NCBI GenBank assembly: GCA_035626595.1
Contig: DASPNJ010000056.1
Coordinates: forward strand, 1-64,000
Direction: 5' to 3'
DNA from: JAQGMV01 sp035626595
Lineage (GTDB): Bacteria > Pseudomonadota > Gammaproteobacteria > Burkholderiales > SG8-41
Length of the DNA stretch: 64,000 nt
The position numbers and the translations under genes are program-made. Below the pieces are notes generated by a model. The model was given only the letters and a program-made list of their open reading frames with translations. It was not told where the DNA came from and searched no databases. Below, piece after piece: positions 25,927 through 34,158 of the stretch; the first letter of the stretch is position 1; each line of letters begins with the position of its first letter.

Positions 25927-27108
25927 CTAAGCCGGCAGCCTGACGAGCAGTCCCTTTAAGTACTCGCTCTCGGGGAATGACAGCCCCACCGGGTGATCCG
26001 GCGCCGCGTGCAGCCACGATTCGATGCGCGCGTCCACACCGGCGTCGAGGGCCGCGCCGGCGACGATCTTCTGAAACAGGTCGGCGGAAACGCCGCCGGA
26101 GCACGAGAACGTCACGAGAAAGCCGCCCGGGCGCAGCAGCTTTAACGCGAGCAGGTTGATGTCCTTGTACGCGCGCGAGGCGCGCTCCGCATGCGCCGCG
26201 GTCGGCGCGAACTTCGGCGGATCGAGCACGACGACGTCGAACGTGCGTCGCTCGTCGCGCAGGCGCCGCAGCAACTGGAACACGTCGCCTTCGAGCCATT
26301 CGGCATCCGGCAGCGCGTTCAATTTCGCATTGGCGCGCGCCATCTCGAGCGCGAGCGCGGAGCTGTCGATCGCGAGCAGCGAGCGTGCGCCGCCTCCGAG
26401 CGCATTCATTGCGAACCCGCCGGTATAGGAGAAGCAGTCGAGCACGTCCCTGCCGCGCGTCAACCGGCGCAGCAGCAGGCGGTTGTCGCGCTGGTCGAGG
26501 TAGAAACCGGTCTTGTGCCCGGCATCGATCTCGACCTTGAATTGGAGCCCGTGCTCCCGGATCACCGGCGCGCCGGGGAGCGGCGTGCCGCGCACGAGAC
26601 CGGTTCGCGGTTTGAGTCCTTCGAGCTCGCGCACGTCCGCGTCGGAGCGCTCCCACACCCGCTCGACGCCGTCCAGGCCGCACAACGCGTCGGCGATCGC
26701 GTCACGCCAGCGCTCGCCGCCCGCGCTCAGGATCTGCATGACGACCGTCTCGCCGTAGCGGTCTGCGATCACGCCGGGCAGGCCGTCGGACTCGCCGTGA
26801 ACGAGCCGCCAGGCATCGCTCGCCTCGGCGATGCCAAGCGCTGCCCGCGCCGACGCGGCATCCTCGATCCGCTGCGTGAAAAACCGCGCGTCGATGTCGG
26901 ACGCCGTCCACGACCACACACGGGCGCGAATCTGTGAGTGCGGGCTATAGGCGGCGAACGCGAGCGTCTCGCCCGCGCCGGATCGTATTTCGACGGTTTC
27001 GCCCATGTCCGGCCGGCCTTCGACTTTCGCGATCGCGCCGGAGAACACCCACGGGTGGCGGCGCTTGAGCGATTTTTCGCGGCCGGCTTTGAGGATCAGC
27101 TTGTTCAT
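25927..27108 (-). CDS. rlmI: 23S rRNA (cytosine-1962-C5) methyltransferase RlmI-like
   Basis: 393-residue class I SAM methyltransferase with an N-terminal PUA domain (KSLKRRHPWVFSGAI) and the RlmI core GFYLDQRDNR. The SAM-binding segment is VLDCFSYTGGFAMNALGGG, followed by LDPPKFAP and the SCSGG loop with the catalytic Cys. The ATG at 27108 (MNKLILKAGREKSL) fits the family; five more residues are possible from 27123. RlmI methylates C1962 of 23S rRNA; specificity is by family resemblance. Confidence 0.9.
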   Translation of the reverse strand: MNKLILKAGREKSLKRRHPWVFSGAIAKVEGRPDMGETVEIRSGAGETLAFAAYSPHSQIRARVWSWTASDIDARFFTQRIEDAASARAALGIAEASDAWRLVHGESDGLPGVIADRYGETVVMQILSAGGERWRDAIADALCGLDGVERVWERSDADVRELEGLKPRTGLVRGTPLPGAPVIREHGLQFKVEIDAGHKTGFYLDQRDNRLLLRRLTRGRDVLDCFSYTGGFAMNALGGGARSLLAIDSSALALEMARANAKLNALPDAEWLEGDVFQLLRRLRDERRTFDVVVLDPPKFAPTAAHAERASRAYKDINLLALKLLRPGGFLVTFSCSGGVSADLFQKIVAGAALDAGVDARIESWLHAAPDHPVGLSFPESEYLKGLLVRLPA

Positions 27109-27113
27109 CGTCG

Positions 27114-27132
27114 GTGGGTGCACCCACCCCTA
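27114..27132. repeat. GGTGGGTGCACCCACC palindrome between can and rlmI
   Basis: Short perfect palindrome followed by CCTAC, in the 21-base gap between the can stop and the rlmI start. It is a minimal member of the CCCTAC hairpin family. Confidence 0.6.
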
Positions 27133-27792
27133 CGACCGGCGCGTCGCGTGTCCGAGGCGCTCGAGCGCCGCCGTCGAGGTACGTTCCACGTCCGCGGCGC
27201 GCGAGACCGCGAAGCCCAGGTCGCGCAACAGCCCATCGTGCAGCCCGTATATCCAGCCGTGCACCGCGAGCGGCTGACCGCGGGCCCAGGCATCGCGCAC
27301 GATCGTCGTCTCGCAGACGTTCGCCGCCTGCTCGAGCACGTTGAGCTCGCACAGCCGGTCCACGCGCGCGCCGTCGTCCACGAGCGCATCCAGCAGCTCG
27401 CGATACGCTGCGCGTACGTCCTGCACGTGGCGCAGCCAGTTATCGCTCAACCCGAGCTGCGCGTTGTCGAGCGCCGCGCGCACGCCGCCGCAGCCGTAAT
27501 GGCCGACGACCATCACGTGCCGCACCTTCAGCACGTCGACCGCGAACTGCAGCACCGAAAGACAATTGAGGTCCGTGTGCACGACGACATTGGCAACGTT
27601 GCGGTGGACGAACAGCTCGCCCGGCAGCAGCCCCACGATCTGATTCGCCGGCACCCGGCTGTCGGAGCAGCCGATCCACAGGTACGGAGGTGTCTGCAGC
27701 GCCGAGAGCCGCGCGAAAAACTGTGGATCGTCCGCAACGCGTTCGGCCGCCCAGCGCCGGTTATTTTCGAAAAGCTCCGGCAGCAGATTCAT
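27130..27792 (-). CDS. can: beta-class carbonic anhydrase
   Basis: Interconverts CO2 and bicarbonate in the cytoplasm. Zinc ligands are Cys42 and Asp44 (GCSDSR) with His98 and Cys101 (GHYGCGG), at the same positions as E. coli Can. HRNVANVV is also conserved. 220 residues, full length. It lies 21 bases upstream of rlmI on the same strand and may be co-transcribed with it. Confidence 0.96.
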   Translation of the reverse strand: MNLLPELFENNRRWAAERVADDPQFFARLSALQTPPYLWIGCSDSRVPANQIVGLLPGELFVHRNVANVVVHTDLNCLSVLQFAVDVLKVRHVMVVGHYGCGGVRAALDNAQLGLSDNWLRHVQDVRAAYRELLDALVDDGARVDRLCELNVLEQAANVCETTIVRDAWARGQPLAVHGWIYGLHDGLLRDLGFAVSRAADVERTSTAALERLGHATRRS

Positions 27793-27805
27793 CGACAGTT
27801 AGCAC

Positions 27806-27895
27806 CGAAAGGAAAGGAGGTTACGGAGGGAAACCATGGGGTTCCCTCTGTTCGTGGTAGCGGCGAAGCCCGAGCCTGCAGGCGAGCGCCGCTAC
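27806..27895 (-). repeat. two-hairpin 3'-end element, copy A3
   Basis: Read on the minus strand: hairpin 1 GTAGCGGCG...CGCCGCTAC begins 1-2 bases after the lipoprotein stop codon. It is followed by CACGAACAG, hairpin 2 GAGGGAACC-ccat-GGTTTCCCTC and tail CGTAACCTCCTTTCC. The loop of hairpin 1 (GCTCGCCTGCAGGCTCGGG) resembles that of A2. Confidence 0.82.
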
Positions 27896-27896
27896 C

Positions 27897-28283
27897 TCAC
27901 TGCCCGAGCTCGGCTTTGATCCCGGCAACCATCGTCTGCGTCCAGTCCTGTCCGGTGATCTGCAGCTTGGAGCGCTTTTGACTTTGCACTTCGACGGTGT
28001 ACGCCGATGCACCGGCGCGTGCGGGCCGGATGAAGATGCCGACGACCTCGCCCAGCGTCGCAAGACCCGCGCGCGATTCCGCCTTGATGGTACCGGTCTC
28101 CCTGCTCTGCTCAACGATCGTCAAGCTGCGGCTCGCCGTCGTGACCGCGGCCTTCCAGACCTGATCGTAGCTTCGGCCTTTGACCTGGAAGCTCGTGCCG
28201 CTGCCCGGCTCGAGACTGTCGGTGGTGGCGCATCCAGTGGTGAGCGCTACGAGCAGCAACAGGACCTGTCGACGACCGATCAT
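27897..28283 (-). CDS. small periplasmic lipoprotein, unknown function
   Basis: 128 residues with a clear lipobox (LLLVALTTGC) and a compact alpha/beta domain beginning GTSFQVKGRSYDQVWKAAV. It is reminiscent of small DUF4136/BamC-like lipoprotein folds, but I cannot name the family. The ATG overlaps the xerC stop (ATGA) and has GGAGGAAAA directly upstream, a strong ribosome site that fixes the start. It is the last gene of dapF-DUF484-xerC. Confidence 0.75.
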   Translation of the reverse strand: MIGRRQVLLLLVALTTGCATTDSLEPGSGTSFQVKGRSYDQVWKAAVTTASRSLTIVEQSRETGTIKAESRAGLATLGEVVGIFIRPARAGASAYTVEVQSQKRSKLQITGQDWTQTMVAGIKAELGQ

Positions 28284-29266
28284 TTTTCCTCCGGGCGGGT
28301 TTTGCCACGGCGCGCGTGGCGATTGCGGGAGCGTGCATCCGGTGCGCTCTGGCGCCTCGCGCGCGGGTGGGCTGCGTCGTACACCTTGGCCAGATGCTGA
28401 AAATCGAGATGCGTGTAGACCTGCGTCGTGGAGATACTCGCGTGTCCCAGCATTTCCTGCACCGCGCGCAGGTCGCCGCTCGACTGCAGCACGTGAGACG
28501 CGAACGAGTGGCGGAGCACGTGGGGATGCACCCGGGTCGACACCCCGCGCTTGAGCGCCCACGTCTTCAGCCGCTGCTGCACGGAGCGCGGCGTCAGTCG
28601 CTGCCCGAGCCGGTTCACGAACAGAGCGGCGCGATCGTGGCGCGGGATCTGCGCGCGCGTTTCGAGCCACGCGTCGAGCGCCCGCAACGCGTGCGTGCCG
28701 ACAGGGACGATGCGCGTTTTGGAGCCTTTGCCGGTAACGCGCACGGTGCCTTCGCCGCGGTTCACGTCCGCGGGCGCAAGGCCGGTCAGCTCCGACAGAC
28801 GCAGCCCCGAGGAATAGAAGAGCTCGAACATCGCTTTGTCCCGCACCGCGAGCGCGGTATCGGCGTTCGCGTCCAGCAGGCGGTTCGCTTCGTCGGGCGA
28901 GAGCGCGTGCGGCAGGCGCTTCGCGGCCTTGGGGGCACGTATGCCGAGGCAGGGATTGTCGGTGTAGCCGTGGTCGCGGGCGAGATAGCGATAGAACCCG
29001 CGCCACGCCGACAGCATGCGCGCCAGCGAGCGCGGGCCCAGGCCTTTTGCGTGGAGCTGCGAGACCAGCCTGCGCACGTCGTGAACCTGGAGTTTCGCGA
29101 GCGGGGTCTCGCCGGCGCGCGCGATCAGCGTTTCGAGATCGCGCCGGTAATTCGAAAGCGTGTGCGCGCTCAGACGCCGCTCGTGCGCGAGATGGTCCAG
29201 GTAGCTGCGCAGAAGCTCGGCCGCGCGCGGCGTCTGCCCGTGCTGGGCTTCGCCCACCCTGGCCAT
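28280..29266 (-). CDS. xerC: tyrosine recombinase XerC
   Basis: Resolves chromosome dimers at dif with XerD. The catalytic set is complete: Arg156 (SSGLRLSEL), Lys180 (VTGKGSK), His249/Arg252 (HPHVLRHSFASH), His275 (MLGHASIST) and Tyr284 (QVYTHLD). The N-terminal SAM-like core-binding domain is also present. The C terminus has an unusual basic tail of about 25 residues (ARRQSAPDARSRNRHARRGK). It follows DUF484 by one base, the classic dapF-DUF484-xerC order. Confidence 0.95.
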   Translation of the reverse strand: MARVGEAQHGQTPRAAELLRSYLDHLAHERRLSAHTLSNYRRDLETLIARAGETPLAKLQVHDVRRLVSQLHAKGLGPRSLARMLSAWRGFYRYLARDHGYTDNPCLGIRAPKAAKRLPHALSPDEANRLLDANADTALAVRDKAMFELFYSSGLRLSELTGLAPADVNRGEGTVRVTGKGSKTRIVPVGTHALRALDAWLETRAQIPRHDRAALFVNRLGQRLTPRSVQQRLKTWALKRGVSTRVHPHVLRHSFASHVLQSSGDLRAVQEMLGHASISTTQVYTHLDFQHLAKVYDAAHPRARRQSAPDARSRNRHARRGKTRPEEK

Positions 29267-29267
29267 G

Positions 29268-29894
29268 TCAGACGTATCTCAGCAGCGCGGCCGCCGCGAG
29301 CTCGCCGATGCGCTTCAGATAGACCGTGCCCATTTCCGGATAGAACCGGCGCGCGTCCTCGCTCGCGAGCGCCAGCACGCCGAACGGGCCGCCCGCGTCC
29401 AGCGCGATCACCGAAAAGGACTGAAGCTGCGGCGCGGCCTCGCCAAAAAGGTCGTTCACGATCTCGGGCGGCACGTGCGCGCCGCAGTACGGCGTGCTCA
29501 GTCCCGCGGCATACGCGCGCAGCGTCTCACTCGCGCGCGCCGCTTCGCCGCGCCAGAGCTCGAGCGCGACGTGCGGAATCGCGAAATCCTCGCGCAGGTT
29601 GAAGTCGAGCGTCGTCGTAAGCGTCGGCAGGTCGCGCGCGGAAATGAGCGCCAGCGCGAGCCGGTGCACTTTTTCGCCGATCGCGTCGTTTTCCTCGCCG
29701 TACTGGATCACCTCGCGGAGCTTCGTCTCGAGCTGCTTGCCGCGCTCGCGCAGCGTGAGGATCTGGCGCTCGCCGATCGGGATCGCCCGCCCGCCGTGGG
29801 GATGCGGAATGTAGATGTCGGCGAGCAGGTCGGCGTACTGCTCGAAAAATTCGGGGTGCTCCTGGAGGTACGTGGCTACGGCGTCGGGTGTCAT
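29268..29894 (-). CDS. DUF484 family protein
   Basis: 208-residue GAF-like protein of unknown role, conserved between dapF and xerC across Proteobacteria. It begins MTPDAVATYLQEHPEFFEQY, with the family signature FLLxIxxPH seen as LLADIYIPHPHGGRAIPI. A coiled region leads into the GAF-like fold. The start at 29894 is fixed by the family N terminus; the longer open frame upstream is intergenic. Confidence 0.88.
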   Translation of the reverse strand: MTPDAVATYLQEHPEFFEQYADLLADIYIPHPHGGRAIPIGERQILTLRERGKQLETKLREVIQYGEENDAIGEKVHRLALALISARDLPTLTTTLDFNLREDFAIPHVALELWRGEAARASETLRAYAAGLSTPYCGAHVPPEIVNDLFGEAAPQLQSFSVIALDAGGPFGVLALASEDARRFYPEMGTVYLKRIGELAAAALLRYV

Positions 29895-29930
29895 GCGTTG
29901 TGCTTTTCGTGTTCTCTGGCGCTTGATTCG

Positions 29931-29957
29931 ATTGTAGTACCAACCCCGCGCTGTCGA
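29931..29957 (-). promoter_or_regulatory. weak candidate promoter for DUF484-xerC
   Basis: On the minus strand TCGACA (29957-29952) and TACAAT (29936-29931) match -35 and -10 hexamers, but their spacing is 15 bases, shorter than ideal. They lie 37 bases upstream of the DUF484 start. Tentative. Confidence 0.3.
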
Positions 29958-30044
29958 AACCCGACGAAATTGGTTGTGAACCTTTCCACGCGGTCGCGCT
30001 CGCGCCGCTCGCAAGGCGCGGTGGAGGCGATTCGTCGCGCCTCA

Positions 30045-30114
30045 TGGTGCCGCAAAGCGCGTCATTGCAGCCGGAAACCCGCTTCGCGTTCGACGGACAC
30101 GCTTTTGCGGCACC
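30045..30114. repeat. long inverted repeat in the dapF-DUF484 gap
   Basis: TGGTGCCGCAAAGCG (30045-30059) is nearly the exact complement of CGCTTTTGCGGCACCA (right end 30114), with about 40 bases between. A second small hairpin (GCCGCAACTGCGGC) follows near 30142. The 285-base gap between dapF and DUF484 has no gene I can support. This could be a small RNA, a MITE-like remnant, or a processing site. Confidence 0.55.
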
Positions 30115-30179
30115 AGGAGGGGCGACGGCTCGGCTCTGACGCCGCAACTGCGGCGACCACCCGTCGAACAAGTTGAGAC

Positions 30180-31013
30180 CTACAGCGTGATCTCGCCTTC
30201 GAACACCGTCGTCGCGGGGCCCGTCATGTACACGGGCCGACCTTCGCCCGCCCAGCTTATGGTGAGCCCACCGCCGCGTGTTTCGACGGTGACGTGCTCG
30301 CCGTCGAGCACGTCGCGCGTGACACCCGCAACGACCGCGGCGCACGCGCCGGTGCCGCAGGCAAGCGTCTCGCCTGCACCGCGTTCGTAGACACGCAGCC
30401 TGATCCGGCCGCGATCGATGACTTGCATGAAGCCGGCGTTCACCCGCTGCGGGAAGCGCGGGTGCGATTCGATCAGCGGTCCTTGGGCTGTCACCGGCGC
30501 GCTTTCGATCTCGGGCACGATCTGCACGGCGTGTGGATTGCCCATCGAGAGCACGCTCACTTCCACGAGGCTCCCGGCGACGTCGAGGTGATAGGTGAGG
30601 CTGCGTGTCGGCGAGTCGAACGGCACCTTCGCCGGCGCGAATTCCGGAACGCCCATGTTCACGGTGACGCGGCCGTCCGATTCGAGCCGGGGCACGATCA
30701 CGCCCCCGCGCGTGCCGACCCGAATCTCCGTCTTGTCGGTCAGACCGCGGTCGTACACGTAGCGCACGAAGCAGCGCGCGCCGTTTCCGCACTGCTCGAC
30801 CTCACCGCCGTCGGCGTTGAAGATCCGGTAATAGAAGTCGGTGCCGGGCTCGCGCGGCGGCTCGATCACGAGGATCTGATCGCAACCGATCCCGAAGTGA
30901 CGGTCGGCGATCGCACGAAGCTGCTCCGATGCGAGCGCGACCGGCTCGCGCGTTGCGTCGAGCACGACGAAATCGTTGCCCAGTCCGTGCATCTTCGTGA
31001 ACCGCAGCTTCAC
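30180..31013 (-). CDS. dapF: diaminopimelate epimerase
   Basis: Converts LL- to meso-diaminopimelate for lysine and peptidoglycan synthesis. 277 residues from the GTG at 31013. The two catalytic cysteines are Cys75 (EQCGNGARCF) and Cys219 (LACGTGACAA), with KMHGLGNDFVVLD at the N terminus. The start overlaps the stop of the upstream GNAT gene (GTGA), so it is translated in the same operon as the lipid A genes. Confidence 0.96.
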   Translation of the reverse strand: MKLRFTKMHGLGNDFVVLDATREPVALASEQLRAIADRHFGIGCDQILVIEPPREPGTDFYYRIFNADGGEVEQCGNGARCFVRYVYDRGLTDKTEIRVGTRGGVIVPRLESDGRVTVNMGVPEFAPAKVPFDSPTRSLTYHLDVAGSLVEVSVLSMGNPHAVQIVPEIESAPVTAQGPLIESHPRFPQRVNAGFMQVIDRGRIRLRVYERGAGETLACGTGACAAVVAGVTRDVLDGEHVTVETRGGGLTISWAGEGRPVYMTGPATTVFEGEITL

Positions 31014-31507
31014 ACGCGCCTTTGCATCACGTAATCGTCCATCACGAAGCCGCCGCCGATGTCTTTCACCACGGCGTCGGCGACCTCGAAACCGTGCTTG
31101 CGATAGGCGGCAATGGCAGCACTGTTGTGCTTGTTCACCGCGAGCACGACGCGCTCGCAGCCGAGCCGCCGCGCGCGATCGCAGGTGTGCTCGATGAGTG
31201 CAGCACCGTAGCCCATGCGCTGACGGTCGTGACGCACGTACAGCTTGTCGAGCTTGAGCGCGCGCTCGTGTTCCAGCAGGGAAGACGCGAAGGCGACGAA
31301 CGCATCGTCTTCGGCGAGCGTGTCCCACCATAGATCACCGCGGGCGAGCTCGCCGCGTATGACGTCCGGCACGTAGCGTTGCGCGAGCATGTACTCGGTC
31401 TGCGCCGAACCGATGATCGGCGGATAGTGCCGGCGCCAGATCTCGCGCGCGAGCGCGCAGATCGCTTCGGCATCGCGATCGGCAAGCGGCGCGATCGTGA
31501 GGATCAC
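31010..31507 (-). CDS. GNAT-family N-acetyltransferase
   Basis: 165-residue acetyltransferase with the acetyl-CoA site RQRMGYGAALIEHTCDRA and the C-terminal HNSAAIAAYRKHGFEV motif. Substrate unknown. It overlaps the Gfo/Idh gene upstream by 4 bases and dapF downstream by 4 bases. Its place in a lipid A operon makes sugar-amine acetylation possible, but that is speculation. Confidence 0.87.
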   Translation of the reverse strand: MILTIAPLADRDAEAICALAREIWRRHYPPIIGSAQTEYMLAQRYVPDVIRGELARGDLWWDTLAEDDAFVAFASSLLEHERALKLDKLYVRHDRQRMGYGAALIEHTCDRARRLGCERVVLAVNKHNSAAIAAYRKHGFEVADAVVKDIGGGFVMDDYVMQRRV

Positions 31508-32457
31508 GGCCTCGCGGCTCGCCGGGAGAGCCGCTCGAGCCGCTCGTGGATGCCGGCGTTCACTTCCAGCGCGAGCGCGAGAGCGTCGCGGCCGGCGGTG
31601 CCGCTGACGATGGACGCCGGCTCGCCGCGCACCGCTGCGACGAAAGCGCCGATCTCGCTCTTCAGCGCATCCGGCTTGTCGTAAGTGCGCGCCGTGGCGG
31701 CCTCGCCGTCCGGTCCGGGCTTACGCTCCACGCGCAGCTCCGGAAGCTGGAGATCGGCGGACGCGTAGAAATTCGGGCCGAACACGCGGAGCTTGCGCAC
31801 CGGCGTGCGGCTCACCCGGCTCGCGGAAAGGTCGGCGACCGCGCCGTCCTCGAACTCGAAGCGCGCGTTCGCGATGTCGACAAGATCGGTGAGCACGCGA
31901 AACCCGCACGACGAGACGGACACCACCTTCGAGGGCATGACCGCGAGCATGAGGTCGATGTCGTGGATCATGAGGTCGAGCACGACGTCCACGTCGGTGC
32001 CGCGGCCCTTGAAGCCGCCGAGTCGCTCCGCCTCCATGAAGAACGGCCGGTCGAGCATGCCGTCCAGATCCGCGAACGCGGGATTGAACCGTTCGAGGTG
32101 ACCGACGGCGAGCGTCCGGCTGCGGCGCGCGGCGAGCGCGATGAGCGCATCGGCTTCTTCCAGGGTCCGGGCGATCGGCTTTTCCACCAGCACATGCGCA
32201 CCGGCCTCGAGACACGCGCTCGCCACCGCGCAATGCGCTTCGGTGGGCACGACCACCGATACGAGGTCCACATCCGGCAGGAGCTCGCGGTAGTCGGTGA
32301 CGCCGCGGCAGCCGAGCTCGGCCGCGACCGCCGTGGCACGCGCTGCATCGAGATCGGCGACCGCATGGAGCTCGACACCGTCGAGGGCCGCGTATTTTTG
32401 CGCGTGATAGCGCCCCAGGGATCCGACGCCGATCACCGCTGCGCGTAGCGTGTGCAT
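31504..32457 (-). CDS. Gfo/Idh/MocA-family oxidoreductase (GnnA-like candidate)
   Basis: 317-residue NAD(P)-dependent sugar dehydrogenase. The Rossmann motif is GVGSLGRYHAQ, the family EKP is at residues 92-94 (VLVEKPIA), and the catalytic-His segment is DLMIHDIDLM. It lies downstream of lpxL-lpxA-lpxL. In Acidithiobacillus ferrooxidans, GnnA of this family oxidises the 3-OH of UDP-GlcNAc for 3-amino lipid A and is encoded near lpxA. That makes GnnA a reasonable guess, but no GnnB transaminase gene is in this window. Confidence 0.78.
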   Translation of the reverse strand: MHTLRAAVIGVGSLGRYHAQKYAALDGVELHAVADLDAARATAVAAELGCRGVTDYRELLPDVDLVSVVVPTEAHCAVASACLEAGAHVLVEKPIARTLEEADALIALAARRSRTLAVGHLERFNPAFADLDGMLDRPFFMEAERLGGFKGRGTDVDVVLDLMIHDIDLMLAVMPSKVVSVSSCGFRVLTDLVDIANARFEFEDGAVADLSASRVSRTPVRKLRVFGPNFYASADLQLPELRVERKPGPDGEAATARTYDKPDALKSEIGAFVAAVRGEPASIVSGTAGRDALALALEVNAGIHERLERLSRRAARP

Positions 32458-32475
32458 GCCGTGATTGTAGGTTGC

Positions 32476-33378
32476 CTAGTAAATTCTCGGCTCGCCGGCG
32501 GGCCGGGTTTTGAAGCGCTTGTGCAGCCAGTGGTACTGCTCCGGCATCTCCAGCACGCGCTCTTCGATGAAGGCGTTCATCCGCCGCGCATCGGCTTCGG
32601 TATCCTCGGTCGGGAAATCGCTCCACGCCGGATAGAACCGCACCTCGTAACCGCGGCCGCCCGGCAGTTGCCGCGTGATCACCGGAACGACCGCGGCGCG
32701 CGCGAGCTTCGCCAGCCGCGCCAGGCCTGTGATGGTCGCCGCGGGCACGTTGAAAAACGGCACGAATACGGAATCGCGCGGCCCGAAATCCATATCGGGC
32801 AGATAGTAGAAAGGCAGCCCCTCACGCATCGCGCGCACGATGGCGCGCAAACCCTCCTGCCGCGAGAAAAGGCGCGGCATCACGAAGCGTGTTCGGCCGT
32901 GATAGAGGATTCTCTCGAGCACCGGATTGCGCTGGCGGCTGTACATCGAAGACGCCGCGTATTCGGCCGCGATGCGCGTGCCACCGGCGTCGAGCCCGAC
33001 GAAGTGCGGCGCAAGCCAGATCACCGGCCGGTCCGCAACGGATCGCCAGTTTTCCAGTCCTTCGATGCGCACCAGCCGCATGATGCGATCCCGGGACGAC
33101 CACCACACGATGCCGCGCTCGACGATTGCGCGGCCGAACGCCTGGAAATGACGCCGCAGCAGCGCGCGACGCTTACTCTCGGACCAGTCGGGAAAGCACA
33201 GGCGCAGGTTCGTGAGGCCCACGCGGCGCCGCTCGAGGATGACGCAATAGAGGAGCAGGCCGAAGCCGCGGCCGATCATCGCCAGGATCGGCAGCGGCAG
33301 AAAATGCAGCAGCCAGATCACCGCGAGCACCGCGTGCGTGCCGAGCCGCGCCGCGGCGCGTCCTACACTGCGCAGCAT
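32476..33378 (-). CDS. lipid A late acyltransferase (LpxL/HtrB family), second copy
   Basis: 300-residue membrane acyltransferase with an N-terminal helix and the HX4(D/E) catalytic motif His125-Asp130 in APHFVGLD. FYYLPDMDFGPRDSVFVPFF and EDTEADARRMNAFIEERVL are LpxL-type segments. It adds a secondary acyl chain to lipid A. It lies 9 bases after lpxA on the same strand. Confidence 0.9.
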   Translation of the reverse strand: MLRSVGRAAARLGTHAVLAVIWLLHFLPLPILAMIGRGFGLLLYCVILERRRVGLTNLRLCFPDWSESKRRALLRRHFQAFGRAIVERGIVWWSSRDRIMRLVRIEGLENWRSVADRPVIWLAPHFVGLDAGGTRIAAEYAASSMYSRQRNPVLERILYHGRTRFVMPRLFSRQEGLRAIVRAMREGLPFYYLPDMDFGPRDSVFVPFFNVPAATITGLARLAKLARAAVVPVITRQLPGGRGYEVRFYPAWSDFPTEDTEADARRMNAFIEERVLEMPEQYHWLHKRFKTRPAGEPRIY

Positions 33379-33387
33379 GACGGACGG

Positions 33388-34158
33388 TCAACCGCGCGGA
33401 TGAGCAAAGCCGCGTGTCGCGCTGCGGATGAATTCGGCAAGCTCGGCGACGGCCGCGGAATTGTCGGCCGCGAGCCGATCGAGGGCGGCGGCGAGACTGC
33501 CTGCGGTACGCAGCGCGTGCAGCGCGCGCTTGAGCGCCGCGATCTCCTCCGCCGGCACGCCGGCGCGACGCAGGCCCACGATATTCAACACGCGCGCACG
33601 CGCCGGCGCGCCTTCGCTGATCATGAAAGGCAGGCAATCCTGAATCACGCGCGCGCCGCCGGCCGCCATTGCGAGACGGCCGATTCGGCAAAACTGGTGC
33701 ACGACGACGTTACCGGAAACGAATGCGGCATCGCCGATTGACACGACGCCGCCCAGCATCGCGCCATTGGCGATGACCACGCGATTGCCCACGGTGCAAT
33801 CGTGCGCGACGTGCGCAGTCGCCATCAGGAAACAGCCGTCGCCGATGCGTGTCGGTGACTCCGGCGCGCTGCCGCGATGGATCGTCACGCCTTCGCGCAC
33901 GATGTTGCCGTTGCCGAGCTCGACGAAGCTCGCGCAATCCGTGAACTTGAGATCCTGCGGATCGCCGCCGATGACGACGTGCTCGGCGATTCGATTGTCG
34001 CGGCCGATGCGCGTGTACCGCTTGACGACCGAATGGGCGCCGATCGTCGTGCCTGTACCGACCACGGCATTCGCTTCGATGACCGCATAAGGCCCGATCG
34101 CGACCTCGCCCAACTCGGCGCTCGAATCGATGATCGCCGTCGGATGAATCGCGCTCAT
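33388..34158 (-). CDS. lpxA: acyl-ACP:UDP-N-acetylglucosamine O-acyltransferase (LpxA) or paralogue
   Basis: 256-residue left-handed beta-helix enzyme, first step of lipid A synthesis. Hexapeptide repeats run through the first 180 residues and GGDPQDLKF is typical of LpxA. The catalytic His119 is in AHVAHDCTVGNR and VHQF carries His154. By eye, the His of E. coli AGHVS (His144) is replaced in GGVVS. The gene is outside the usual lpxD-fabZ-lpxA-lpxB cluster and sits between two lpxL genes (4-base overlap with the first), so it may be a second or modified LpxA. Confidence 0.85.
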   Translation of the reverse strand: MSAIHPTAIIDSSAELGEVAIGPYAVIEANAVVGTGTTIGAHSVVKRYTRIGRDNRIAEHVVIGGDPQDLKFTDCASFVELGNGNIVREGVTIHRGSAPESPTRIGDGCFLMATAHVAHDCTVGNRVVIANGAMLGGVVSIGDAAFVSGNVVVHQFCRIGRLAMAAGGARVIQDCLPFMISEGAPARARVLNIVGLRRAGVPAEEIAALKRALHALRTAGSLAAALDRLAADNSAAVAELAEFIRSATRGFAHPRG

